Source: Caldicellulosiruptor owensensis OL (GTDB lineage Bacteria; Bacillota; Thermoanaerobacteria; Caldicellulosiruptorales; Caldicellulosiruptoraceae). Taken from it: DNA of 64,000 nt. Both the position numbers and the translations under genes were made by a program. Of this stretch, positions 38,510 to 47,188 are shown piece by piece. Each line of letters starts with the position of its first letter. The first letter of the stretch is position 1. Where the stretch lies: the NCBI RefSeq assembly GCF_000166335.1, contig NC_014657.1:302501-366500 (forward strand), written 5' to 3'. A model generated the notes under the pieces. That model ran no database searches. It worked only from the letters and a program-made list of their open reading frames with translations, and was not told the DNA's origin.

Positions 38510-39719
38510 CATAAATTTTGTAATCTTGTGTGTTATAGTTATTTTAATTATTCTAATTGTTACTTCAGGAATTGTGTTCTTGTATAAAATTGTAAATAGT
38601 ATTCGTCAAGAAAGAATAAGACAGATTTTTAAAGATTACAGCAAAATTGTCTATGAAGTAATAACAGGAAAGAAGAGAATCGCCAATATTGAAAATTTTT
38701 ATATTCTGAGTGATGTTATAAACTTAAATTATTCATGGATAGATGAAGAAGAGAAGGAGAATCTTTATATTACTTTGAAAAATTCGAATTTTTTTAATTT
38801 TGCTTTAAATAAAATTCAAAAAGGTAATAAAGCTCAAAGATTAAGGTTTGCAAAAGTTTTAAGCATTGCAGGTGGAGAAGACGAACTGAAAATACTTTTA
38901 AATATTAGCATTAAAAATCCATATCTTATAGATATTACTGCTGAAGGTATTTTCAAAAATATAGATAAAATACAAGATTTGGGCAAGTTTAAACCTTTTT
39001 TAAAAACCATCTTTTTAAATATGGACAAATATCCATATGCTATTAAAAGAAGAGTAGAATTTTTTGCAGTTTACGGTGGAGAAAAAATAAAAAACATTCT
39101 TTTCCATGTTATAAAAGAAAATCCATCAGACAAGGTTTTAATATCTTGTTTAAACATATTTTCAGAAATTTTAACATTTGAAGATTTAGAGCATATTGAT
39201 TTTCTTATAAACCATCCTTCACCGGAAGTTAGAGCTGCTTTCTGTAAAGTAATAGAGAAAATAGGATATATAAATAGTGCTGAAAAACTTGAAACTCTCA
39301 TAAACAACGAAGAAGTAAATTTTGTTAAATTGCGAGCTTTAAGAGCTTTAAGCAATGTATCACCCAAGAGTTCTTTAAAGTACTTACTTTATGCACTTGA
39401 GGATGATTGGTTCTATATGAGAGATTTTGCCAAAACTATGCTTTCGGAATTCGGACCTGTTGTATTGAAAGATCTTTTAACATTTTACTATTCGACAAAT
39501 GATAAGTTTGCAAAAGACAAAATAAGAGAAGTGTTTTATAGTCCGGTTAATTTTGAGTATATTATAAAAAGTTTTTTAAATTATAGAACTGATTATGAGA
39601 AAAATTTGGCTTTGGAAATAATAAAAATACTGGAGTCGTCTAATCCACAATGTTTTTATCAAAGACTTAAAGAAGAGGGATATGATTATCTTATAACAAT
39701 AAAAAGAGGTAGTGAATAA
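38499..39719 (+). CDS. Membrane-anchored HEAT-repeat protein
   Basis: The 406-residue protein has one N-terminal membrane helix (residues ~7-30) and a helical-repeat cytoplasmic domain. HEAT-like units are visible (ALNKIQKGNKAQRLRFAKVL; LINHPSPEVRAAFCKVIEKI; LRALRALSNVSPKSSLKYL; ALEDDWFYMRDFAKTMLSEF). Such repeats serve as protein-binding scaffolds. Its position between a response regulator and a membrane glycosyltransferase, with overlaps on both sides, suggests it links signal input to polysaccharide synthesis (inference). Confidence 0.75.
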   Translation: MIDNINFVILCVIVILIILIVTSGIVFLYKIVNSIRQERIRQIFKDYSKIVYEVITGKKRIANIENFYILSDVINLNYSWIDEEEKENLYITLKNSNFFNFALNKIQKGNKAQRLRFAKVLSIAGGEDELKILLNISIKNPYLIDITAEGIFKNIDKIQDLGKFKPFLKTIFLNMDKYPYAIKRRVEFFAVYGGEKIKNILFHVIKENPSDKVLISCLNIFSEILTFEDLEHIDFLINHPSPEVRAAFCKVIEKIGYINSAEKLETLINNEEVNFVKLRALRALSNVSPKSSLKYLLYALEDDWFYMRDFAKTMLSEFGPVVLKDLLTFYYSTNDKFAKDKIREVFYSPVNFEYIIKSFLNYRTDYEKNLALEIIKILESSNPQCFYQRLKEEGYDYLITIKRGSE

Positions 39720-41118
39720 TAAGATGAAACAGATTATGTTGTGGTTTTCATGGTTTGTATCGTATTATGTCTTGGTTTTAAATACCATTTATGCAATTTT
39801 AATTTTAATATCTCTTTTTGGTATTGTAAGTTACTGGAAAAACAAAATAAAAGGAAGGATTGTTGAAATTGTTTCATCTGATTTTGCGCCACCTGTATCT
39901 CTGCTTGTTCCAGCATATAACGAAGAAGCAACAATAGCAAAATCTGTAAAATCATTTTTACAAATAGAGTATCCTGAGTATGAAGTGGTTGTAATCAATG
40001 ATGGGTCAAAAGATAGGACACTGGATGTACTAAAAAGTGAATTTGAGCTTTACATTGTAGATAGAAAATTTAGGAAGGTTCTTCCCACAAAAGATATAAA
40101 GGCTATATATTATTCTAAAAAATATTCAAATTTGATTGTAATTGATAAAGAAAACGGGGGAAAGTCTGATGCACTCAATGCAGGTATAAATGTGTGTACA
40201 TATCCATATGTTTGTTCGCTTGACGCTGATTCAATTTTAGAAAGAGATTCAATAGCAAAAGTGATGCAACCGTTTTTTGATAACCCTGATGAGGTTGTTG
40301 CAACAACAGGTATTGTTAGAATAGTAAATGGATGCAAATTAGATGCCTTTGGCAACATTCAGGAATTACATCTTCCAAAGTCGGCTATAGCAAAGTTTCA
40401 GATAATAGAATATCTAAGAGCTTTTTTAGGAGCGCGAAAAGGACTTTCTATGATAGGGAGTCTTGTTATTGCTTCAGGTGCATTTGCAGCGTTTAACAAA
40501 AATGCTATTATAAAAGTTGGTGGATTTTCTCATAGGACTGTTGGAGAAGATATGGAAGTTGTCGTAAAACTCAGAAAAAATTCATACAAAGAAGGTGGGC
40601 ATGGCAAAGTTGAGTTTGTGCCAGACCCTATTGTGTGGACACAATGTCCAGAGAGCATAAAAGATTTATCAAAACAGCGCAGAAGATGGCAAAGAGGCCT
40701 TTGCCAGGTACTTTTTATGCACAAAGATCTTTTGTTCAACCCTCGATATAGGATGTTGGGGCTCTTTGCTATGCCGTATCAATTTGTATTTGAGCTATTA
40801 GGTCCGTTTGTGGAGATTATGGGATATATCTTTATACCTTTTGCGTATTTTACACATATAATTAATTTAGAAGTTGCGCTGTTTTTCTTTGCGGTGGAAG
40901 TATTATATGGTATTGTTATTTCTATTTTAGCAGTCCTGCTTGGAGAGTTTTCTGAGAGAAAATACGAAGAGTGGAGAGAGTTTGGCTTGCTCGTGTTATT
41001 TGCTATATTAGAAAATTTTGGTTACAGGCAAATGACAGTATTATTTAGAATTATCGGTACATTTGAAGCTATACTAAACAAAAAGGGATGGGCAAAGCCT
41101 GAGAGAAAGAAGCTATAA
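39712..41118 (+). CDS. Membrane glycosyltransferase family 2 (PgaC/BcsA-like)
   Basis: The ~468-residue processive-type glycosyltransferase has one N-terminal helix, then a GT-A domain: SLLVPAYNEEATIAKSVKSF, VINDGSKDRTLDVL, DKENGGKSDALNAGINVC, the DxD motif CSLDADSIL, and QRRRWQRG near residue 325. Several C-terminal membrane helices follow (FVFELLGPFVEIMGYIFIPF, ALFFFAVEVLYGIVISILAV). Such enzymes polymerise surface polysaccharides such as poly-N-acetylglucosamine or beta-glucans. The start may be GTG 39712 or ATG 39724. Regulation by the upstream response regulator is likely by gene order. Confidence 0.85.
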   Translation: MNNKMKQIMLWFSWFVSYYVLVLNTIYAILILISLFGIVSYWKNKIKGRIVEIVSSDFAPPVSLLVPAYNEEATIAKSVKSFLQIEYPEYEVVVINDGSKDRTLDVLKSEFELYIVDRKFRKVLPTKDIKAIYYSKKYSNLIVIDKENGGKSDALNAGINVCTYPYVCSLDADSILERDSIAKVMQPFFDNPDEVVATTGIVRIVNGCKLDAFGNIQELHLPKSAIAKFQIIEYLRAFLGARKGLSMIGSLVIASGAFAAFNKNAIIKVGGFSHRTVGEDMEVVVKLRKNSYKEGGHGKVEFVPDPIVWTQCPESIKDLSKQRRRWQRGLCQVLFMHKDLLFNPRYRMLGLFAMPYQFVFELLGPFVEIMGYIFIPFAYFTHIINLEVALFFFAVEVLYGIVISILAVLLGEFSERKYEEWREFGLLVLFAILENFGYRQMTVLFRIIGTFEAILNKKGWAKPERKKL

Positions 41119-41196
41119 TGTTTTATGTTAGTAATGGCAGATAAGAGGGTATATACTATTTAAAAGATTTAATTAATTACAGGGGGTAATAAGAAA

Positions 41197-41613
41197 ATGC
41201 CACAAATAGAATGGCTTGATCAGTACTCTGTTGGAGTAGAATCTATAGATAATCAGCATAAAGAGCTTTTTGAGAGAGTAAACAGGCTTTTGAATGCTTG
41301 TGCTCAGGGTGAAGGTAAGAGAGTTTTGCCAGAAGTTTTAGATTTTTTAGGTGATTATGTTGTTTTTCATTTTTCAACTGAAGAAAAGTACATGAAAGAG
41401 TATCTGTATCCAGATTATTTAGCTCATAAGAAAGAACACGACAGTTTTGTTGAAACCTATAAAAAGTTTCGAGAGGAGGTAGAGAAAGAAGAAGCAGGAG
41501 TTGCTGCAGTTATAAAGACAAACAGACTTATTGTTGACTGGCTTAAAAATCATATCCTTGGAACAGATAGAAAACTCGGGACATTTTTGAAGGAAAAGAT
41601 GCAACTAAAATGA
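41197..41613 (+). CDS. Bacteriohemerythrin
   Basis: The 138-residue hemerythrin-like protein binds oxygen through a di-iron centre in a four-helix bundle. Expected iron ligands are all present: His in SIDNQHKELFE, VFHFSTEEKYM (His and Glu), YLAHKKEHDSF (two His), and LKNHILGTDRKLG (His and Asp). In anaerobes such proteins serve as oxygen scavengers or sensors. AGGGGG precedes the ATG. It may be a separate transcript ending at the hairpin after 41638. Confidence 0.93.
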   Translation: MPQIEWLDQYSVGVESIDNQHKELFERVNRLLNACAQGEGKRVLPEVLDFLGDYVVFHFSTEEKYMKEYLYPDYLAHKKEHDSFVETYKKFREEVEKEEAGVAAVIKTNRLIVDWLKNHILGTDRKLGTFLKEKMQLK

Positions 41614-41637
41614 ACAAAAAACTCAAAAATTATAAAA

Positions 41638-41670
41638 AGCTGTCTACCACAGTGGGGAGACAGCTTTTTT
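41638..41670 (+). terminator. Intrinsic terminator after hemerythrin
   Basis: AAGCTGTCT at 41638-41646 pairs with AGACAGCTT at 41658-41666, with TTTTTT following. Confidence 0.85.
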
Positions 41671-41877
41671 ATATACTAACAAGCTTTTTCTGCTTTGTTC
41701 CTTCAATTGAAATATTGTCTTCTTTTTTATTTTTCAAGTTTTCGATTGTGTGTGGAGCTATCTTTAAAACTTGTAATCCTAACCTTTTAATTTATGAAAT
41801 TGTTGTTTTATTGCTATAAAAAAATGGTGTAAAATATTAAGACGTAAAAAAATAAAAAAGTAGCAGGGGGAAAAAAT

Positions 41878-43233
41878 GTGGTAAAAAAATCACAAGAGTA
41901 TATTGTCAGGATTTACACACTCAATCACCAGGCACAGGGCATTGCAAGAATTGATGGGTTTGTAGTATTTGTTGACAATGTTCTTGTGGATGAGGTTGTA
42001 AAGATCAAAATAGAAGAGGTAAAAAAAGAGTATGCCAGAGCGAAACTGATAGAAGTTTTAGAAAAAAGTCCTCATAGAAAACAGCCAGAATGTCCTTATT
42101 ATTACTTATGTGGTGGATGTCATTTGATGCATGCAAAATATCAGTATCAATTGAGTCTTAAAAAGCTTCTTGTTGAAGATGCTTTTCGACGAATAGGAAA
42201 GCTCAGCCCCAGAATAAATGATGTAATTGGAATGGAAAAGCCTTTTAGATACAGAAACAAAACTGCACTTCCAGTAGGTGGAGATTATAAAAATCCTCAA
42301 ATAGGATTTTATAAAAAGATGACACATGATATTGTTGATATAGATTACTGTCTTATTCAGCATGAGGTTTGCGATGACGTAATAAAAGGTATGAAAGATC
42401 TGATCCGAAAGTACAATATTGAGGTGTATAGCGAAAAAAAGCATCAGGGAGTTTTGAGACACATTGTTGTTAGAAACTCATTTGCATTTAATGAGATGAT
42501 GATCATTCTCGTTTGCACAAAAGTACCTGAGAATTTGGAGACTATCAAAAAAGACATTTTAAACAAGTTTCCAAAAATTAAGTCACTTTATGTAAACTTG
42601 AATCCTAAAAGGACAAATGTAATATTGGGTGAGGAAGATATATTGATCTGGGGCAGTAGCACAATAAAAGATAAGATAGGGAATTTAACATTTGAGATTT
42701 CCCCAAAGTCATTTTTTCAGGTAAATTCTGTACAAACAGAGGTGCTCTACAGTCAGGTAGTGAAATATATAAGGAATATTGATGCAGAAATTGTGTTTGA
42801 TGTATACTCTGGAATAGGCACCATTTCAATGTTCGTCGCTCCTTTTTGCAAAAAGGTTTACGCTATAGAGATTGTTGAAGATGCAGTTGAAGATGCTAAA
42901 AAAAGCAGCAAAAATAATGGTATTTCAAATATTGAATTTATATGCGGAAGTGCTGAGATTGAAATTCCAAAGCTGATGAAAAGCGGAATTATACCCCAGG
43001 CTGTGATTCTTGACCCTCCGCGAAGTGGATGTGAAAAAGAGCTCTTAGAAAGCTTGATAAAGCAGAAGATTCCGAACATAATTTATGTATCTTGCAATCC
43101 ATCAACACTTGCAAGGGATAGCAGTATTCTTTGTTCAAATGGCTATGAAGTTGTGGAAGTTCAGCCTGTTGATATGTTTCCGCAGACATTTCATGTAGAG
43201 TGTGTGGCTTTGTTAAAAAAAGGCTGCAGTTAA
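41878..43233 (+). CDS. rlmD: TrmA/RlmD-family 23S rRNA (uracil-C5) methyltransferase
   Basis: The 451-residue SAM-dependent methyltransferase has an N-terminal TRAM-like RNA-binding part (residues ~1-60) and Fe-S cysteines (ECPYYYLCGGCHLMHAKYQY). The central unit includes FFQVNSVQTE, and the SAM-binding core has FDVYSGIGTISMFVAP. The catalytic motifs are ILDPPRSGC and YVSCNPSTLARD, with the nucleophilic Cys in the SCNP segment. Gram-positive homologues methylate U747 and/or U1939 of 23S rRNA. The start is GTG 41878; the overlapping ATG at 41876 is closed by an immediate stop. Confidence 0.9.
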   Translation: MVKKSQEYIVRIYTLNHQAQGIARIDGFVVFVDNVLVDEVVKIKIEEVKKEYARAKLIEVLEKSPHRKQPECPYYYLCGGCHLMHAKYQYQLSLKKLLVEDAFRRIGKLSPRINDVIGMEKPFRYRNKTALPVGGDYKNPQIGFYKKMTHDIVDIDYCLIQHEVCDDVIKGMKDLIRKYNIEVYSEKKHQGVLRHIVVRNSFAFNEMMIILVCTKVPENLETIKKDILNKFPKIKSLYVNLNPKRTNVILGEEDILIWGSSTIKDKIGNLTFEISPKSFFQVNSVQTEVLYSQVVKYIRNIDAEIVFDVYSGIGTISMFVAPFCKKVYAIEIVEDAVEDAKKSSKNNGISNIEFICGSAEIEIPKLMKSGIIPQAVILDPPRSGCEKELLESLIKQKIPNIIYVSCNPSTLARDSSILCSNGYEVVEVQPVDMFPQTFHVECVALLKKGCS

Positions 43234-43247
43234 AAGAGGTGGATTCA

Positions 43248-43631
43248 TTGAGAAAAAATATAAAAGAAAAAGCAAAATTATTAAAAAAGCAAATTCCGGC
43301 TATTTTTTTAGCGATGAAAAGAAGAGATACACCTCTTTTAGCTAAGATATTTGCTTTAATTACCATTGCATATGCCTTGTCGCCAATCGACTTTGTACCA
43401 GATTTTATACCCATTTTAGGTTATCTTGATGATATAATAATTCTTCCACTTTTGGTTACAATAACAATAAAGCTTATACCAGATTCTATTTTAAATGAAT
43501 GCCAGAAAGAGGCAGAGAATCTTTGGCAAGAAGGAAAGCCAAAGAAATGGTATTATGGTATTCCCATTATTATTTTTTGGAGCTTAATTATTGGAGCGAT
43601 TATTTACAAAATTGTTGAAAGTATTAGTTAG
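43248..43631 (+). CDS. YkvA/DUF1232 membrane protein
   Basis: The ~127-residue protein has the DUF1232 signature YALSPIDFVPDFIPILGYLD around residues 43-62, followed by hydrophobic helices, including a C-terminal IIIFWSLIIGAIIYKI. Function is unknown. GAGGTGG sits before the TTG at 43248, which I take as the start; the frame extends further upstream into the preceding gene but without a ribosome site. Confidence 0.78.
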   Translation: MRKNIKEKAKLLKKQIPAIFLAMKRRDTPLLAKIFALITIAYALSPIDFVPDFIPILGYLDDIIILPLLVTITIKLIPDSILNECQKEAENLWQEGKPKKWYYGIPIIIFWSLIIGAIIYKIVESIS

Positions 43632-43650
43632 AAGAGTGGGGGAATTTAAA

Positions 43651-44112
43651 TTGAAAATATCTATTGGCTATCTGCTATCTCCGCTTGGGCTCATAAAAAT
43701 TGTAGGACAAGACGATAGCGTAGTATCAGTAGAGTTTGTTTCACATAAAGATGAGGATGAGGTAATAAGCCCTGTTGTAAAGGAAGCTATTTTGCAACTT
43801 GAAGAGTATTTTGAAGGGAAGAGAACCACTTTTGAGCTAAAACTTCAGCTGCAAGGGACAGAGTTTCAAAAAAGAGTTTGGAATGAACTTATAAAAGTTC
43901 CCTTTGGAAGTGTAATTTCTTACAGAGAGCTTGCAAAAAAAGTTGGAAAACCACAGGGCGCAAGAGCTGTTGGAAATGCTGTTGGCAAAAATCCAGCAGT
44001 GATAATTGTTCCGTGTCACAGAGTTGTAAAAAGTGATGGAACCTTAGGAGGATACAGTGCCGGGATTCACAAAAAGATGTGGCTTTTAGAGCATGAAAAG
44101 ATCACTTTTTAA
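43651..44112 (+). CDS. ogt: Methylated-DNA-[protein]-cysteine S-methyltransferase
   Basis: The ~153-residue DNA repair protein transfers O6-alkyl groups from guanine to its own cysteine. It has the active site IIVPCHRVVKSDGTLGGYSAG and the helix-turn-helix region FGSVISYRELAKKVGKPQGA with RAVGNAVGKNP. GTGGGGG lies before the TTG at 43651. Length is typical of Ogt/MGMT without a regulatory extension. Confidence 0.92.
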   Translation: MKISIGYLLSPLGLIKIVGQDDSVVSVEFVSHKDEDEVISPVVKEAILQLEEYFEGKRTTFELKLQLQGTEFQKRVWNELIKVPFGSVISYRELAKKVGKPQGARAVGNAVGKNPAVIIVPCHRVVKSDGTLGGYSAGIHKKMWLLEHEKITF

Positions 44113-44167
44113 GACAATTGAATTGATAGGTATATTATATCTAAAAGTGAAATTAGGCTGGCTCATT

Positions 44168-45349
44168 CTAATTGCCAGCCTTAACAAGCTGAAGTTTTAT
44201 GGGAACAAGAGCTGAGTATTTTACAGAGTTTTTTTTACTGTTTGTTATATTATCCCTCTCGTTGTCATGATGGTCAATTTTTAAAACAATTCCACTTAAG
44301 TCTAAATAGATATTCTTTGTATTTTTAGCTTTAAATTTAAAGGTATATTCGAACGGATAGTTAATATCAAGATTTAATGTATTAGCATTTATGAGCATTT
44401 TTTTAAATTGTGGAGGTAAGTCTTTAAACCTATTTATACTTCTGTTCCAAATTGTTTTATTATAAGAGATAAGAATATCTTCTGCGTCAATTATTATGTT
44501 TCCCTGAGGTATTTTAATACGTACAAACAACACTCCATTATATTCATAAGTATTTAAGCTTAGTGGTACTTGTTCATTTATAAAGGTAGCACCTATCTGA
44601 TCTTGATAAAATGTTATTTTTCTTGCCTTTAAAAAAGAAAGTTGGTCGGATGTAAGCTTACAAACATAGTCAGTATAGATATTTTCCTTACTGAATACTT
44701 TTTTATACTGTAGATATTCTTTTTTATCTGCAGTAAAGCAGATTTTGATAGGTAACACAGTTTTAAAATTGTTCATTAATATAGCTGAACTAAGATCTAA
44801 AAAATATGTTTCTCGTATATCTCCGTAATAACCATATTTTCTCAGAGTATATATATTATTTTCTGGATAATATACTAATTCTAATTCCGATTTCTTTCCA
44901 ACATTTAATGAATAATTGGTATTTTGAATGAATTGAGGCATGAATAAGTATTGATTTAAATCATCTTTATATCCTAACAATATATTTGCTATATTTAAGG
45001 TTAATTTAATACCTGTAAAATTTTCTATACGCATTTTAAGCTTTATACCTACTTTATTTTCTTCTGGGAAAAGAGATGAGAGACTAGCTTTTATCTTAAG
45101 TCCTTTATAGTCTACTAGTAATAAATTTTTGTCAAAATCATATGTTATATCTTTAACTGTCTGAATAAATTCCAACTTTGTGGGGTAAAAGTCAACGATG
45201 TATTTTTTGCTGATTGTGGATTCTGCTTTTCTTAAAAGATTTATTAAATTTTCAGGTTGGGTTTTGTATATAACAACAATGTTTACAATGGTTAAAAATA
45301 TAAGTAGAAAGAATGATACGATAAGTACTTTTTTTCTTCTTTTTGCCAT
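44168..45349 (-). CDS. Membrane-anchored protein of unknown function
   Basis: The ~393-residue protein has a basic N-terminus (MAKRRKKVL), one membrane helix (residues ~7-27) and a large, beta-rich extracytoplasmic part. I recognise no family. GGAGG lies about 9 nt before ATG 45349, overriding the upstream ATG 45385. A terminator separates it from the alpha-amylase gene, so it probably has its own promoter. Confidence 0.7.
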   Translation of the reverse strand: MAKRRKKVLIVSFFLLIFLTIVNIVVIYKTQPENLINLLRKAESTISKKYIVDFYPTKLEFIQTVKDITYDFDKNLLLVDYKGLKIKASLSSLFPEENKVGIKLKMRIENFTGIKLTLNIANILLGYKDDLNQYLFMPQFIQNTNYSLNVGKKSELELVYYPENNIYTLRKYGYYGDIRETYFLDLSSAILMNNFKTVLPIKICFTADKKEYLQYKKVFSKENIYTDYVCKLTSDQLSFLKARKITFYQDQIGATFINEQVPLSLNTYEYNGVLFVRIKIPQGNIIIDAEDILISYNKTIWNRSINRFKDLPPQFKKMLINANTLNLDINYPFEYTFKFKAKNTKNIYLDLSGIVLKIDHHDNERDNITNSKKNSVKYSALVPIKLQLVKAGN

Positions 45350-45392
45350 TTTTATTATTACCTCCGCTGAAATTATAAAAGTCATGTATAAC

Positions 45393-45434
45393 TGAGAGAA
45401 AAGGGGCTATCCAGATTATTTTTTGGACAGCCCC
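45393..45434 (-). terminator. Terminator of the alpha-amylase gene
   Basis: On the minus strand GGGGCTGTCCA pairs with TGGATAGCCCC (plus coordinates 45403-45413 and 45424-45434), followed by TTTTCTCT. The stem sequence resembles the end of the IS1182 element at 47192. Confidence 0.82.
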
Positions 45435-45450
45435 ATGTGAAGGTTTACAA

Positions 45451-46905
45451 TTATAGACCATCTACAGAATATACAGCATATCCTCTTGGTGGTGCCCACA
45501 CTTCTACCCAGCCATTTGCGTCACAGTATTTGTTTTGCGGCTGGACATTTTGCCCTGCAACTGTTGAGGACCAAGCATAAGCCTTTAAAGTCTTGGCTTT
45601 CAGATAGCTATTACTTGTTTGGACCCATGCACCTTTCCATTGACTTGGATGATCGTTTATTACAACAATATAACCTGGGCTTGATGTTGAATAACCTTTA
45701 CTACCATAGATTATAAGGTCTCCATCATTACTTTTAAGGATTTCAATATTAGGCGATCCAGCAGCAAGTTTTTCTCTGCACCATACAAGTTGTTTTATAC
45801 CATTTCCCCATCCTCCAGGGGACGCTCCACCGCCTGTAGCAAGTCCATAATTATAGTAATCTTTCCAGAATATACATGGATAACCTTGATAGGTCAAAAT
45901 GAAAGCGTAAGCCATCATCTTGTCATTGACTATTTCATCTGTGTCATGATTTGCAACGAAAGTGACTGCTTTGAATGGATTTTTTGCAGCATAGCTTTTG
46001 CTATAGTCAAATACGTTTGGCAAGTATCCGCCACCGCTTGTATTGTTGCAAATGTCTCTCAGGGTATAGTAAAGTGCAAAATCAAATACAGAAGAGCCAC
46101 TTGAATTTGCCCACCAGTCAAGTGTTGAGGTGTTTGCATCCCAGTATTCCCCAACACTGAATGTCGGCGATGTTGCTGCATTAAAATCTTTAACAACCCA
46201 ATGACCATAGCCTTTTACATAATCATATCTCCAACTATCAAAACCAGCATTTGAAGATGATTTTAACCAGTTCATCCATGTTTTCATGTCATTATAAGCT
46301 GGACCCGAAACATAGCAGACATCAGGAAATCCTGCAAATGTTCCTTCATCACTATTGCAGTAATTATTAGGATGAAAAGCATCCCAATGCCATTGACATT
46401 TTCCACTTGCTGTATTTGTAAAATCTGTCCAAGTATTTGTGCCTGTTTTTGGATTGTATTCACTTTTTCCGCCAGAACGATGATTCAAAACAATATCTTC
46501 TGTTACGGATATACCGTAACTTTTATATCGGGCAATAGCATTTTTTAATTCAGATTGAGAACCAAACCTTGTTTCAGTTGTTCCATCTTGGTAATATTGG
46601 CCAAGATCATAATAGTCGTGAGGATCATATCCCATTGAATTAGCTCCACCTTGACCTTTATATGCAGGAGGGAACCATATACGATTTATACCATAACCTC
46701 CTACCATGTATCGAAGTTCATACGCTTTTGAAGCAAGAGTATCCCACCAAGTACCACCAGCTGGTACGTTCCAGTAAAATCCTTGCATCATCACGCCAGC
46801 GTAGATGGATAGTGAAGAAGTGAGCAAAAATACAATTATCACTGTGAGAGAAACAACAGAAAGTTTTTTAGATGATTTTTTAAATAAACCTTTCATACTA
46901 AACAA
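45451..46905 (-). CDS. Secreted alpha-amylase, archaeal-like (GH13_7-like)
   Basis: The 484-residue enzyme hydrolyses alpha-1,4 bonds of starch. A signal peptide is clear (basic start KGLFKKSSKK, hydrophobic core residues ~16-34, then ending near IYAG). The catalytic barrel starts MMQGFYWNVPAGGTWWDT and contains SMGYDPHDYYDLGQYYQDGT, DIVLNHRSGG, the nucleophile region SWRYDYVKGYGHWVV, the acid in SVGEYWD, and FVANHDTDEIV. The C-terminal beta domain ends WVEVWAPPRGYAVYSVDG. From memory these motifs follow Pyrococcus/Thermococcus amylases more closely than typical Bacillus ones. GGAGG precedes the ATG. Confidence 0.92.
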   Translation of the reverse strand: MFSMKGLFKKSSKKLSVVSLTVIIVFLLTSSLSIYAGVMMQGFYWNVPAGGTWWDTLASKAYELRYMVGGYGINRIWFPPAYKGQGGANSMGYDPHDYYDLGQYYQDGTTETRFGSQSELKNAIARYKSYGISVTEDIVLNHRSGGKSEYNPKTGTNTWTDFTNTASGKCQWHWDAFHPNNYCNSDEGTFAGFPDVCYVSGPAYNDMKTWMNWLKSSSNAGFDSWRYDYVKGYGHWVVKDFNAATSPTFSVGEYWDANTSTLDWWANSSGSSVFDFALYYTLRDICNNTSGGGYLPNVFDYSKSYAAKNPFKAVTFVANHDTDEIVNDKMMAYAFILTYQGYPCIFWKDYYNYGLATGGGASPGGWGNGIKQLVWCREKLAAGSPNIEILKSNDGDLIIYGSKGYSTSSPGYIVVINDHPSQWKGAWVQTSNSYLKAKTLKAYAWSSTVAGQNVQPQNKYCDANGWVEVWAPPRGYAVYSVDGL

Positions 46906-46932
46906 CCTCCTTTTTCAAGTTAGAATTTGAAA

Positions 46933-47009
46933 TCAAACGTTTTCGATAAAATAACATCTACATTTTTTATTTAGCAGTTTCTCCCCCTCCTGCCGAATGC
47001 AATCGTTTG
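46933..47009 (-). promoter_or_regulatory. Candidate LacI-family operator pair upstream of the amylase
   Basis: TCAAACGTTTTCGA at 46933-46946 contains the palindrome AAACGTTT, and CAATCGTTTG at 47000-47009 has a related CG-centred core. Such sites upstream of amylase genes are typically bound by LacI-family regulators such as MalR or CcpA. No regulator gene is nearby and no clear -10/-35 was identified. Confidence 0.35.
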
Positions 47010-47188
47010 TAATTTCATTCTATAAAAGATATCTTAAAAAGTCAATAATGACCTAACTACTTTTGCTGTTTTGTTTTAAATAAATAGAACAACGTTCATT
47101 AAATACTAATAAGAGGATATAAAAAGTTAAAGAAAATTTGTAATTTATGTTTAAGAACAAAAGTAAATTTTATAACTATAAAATTACA

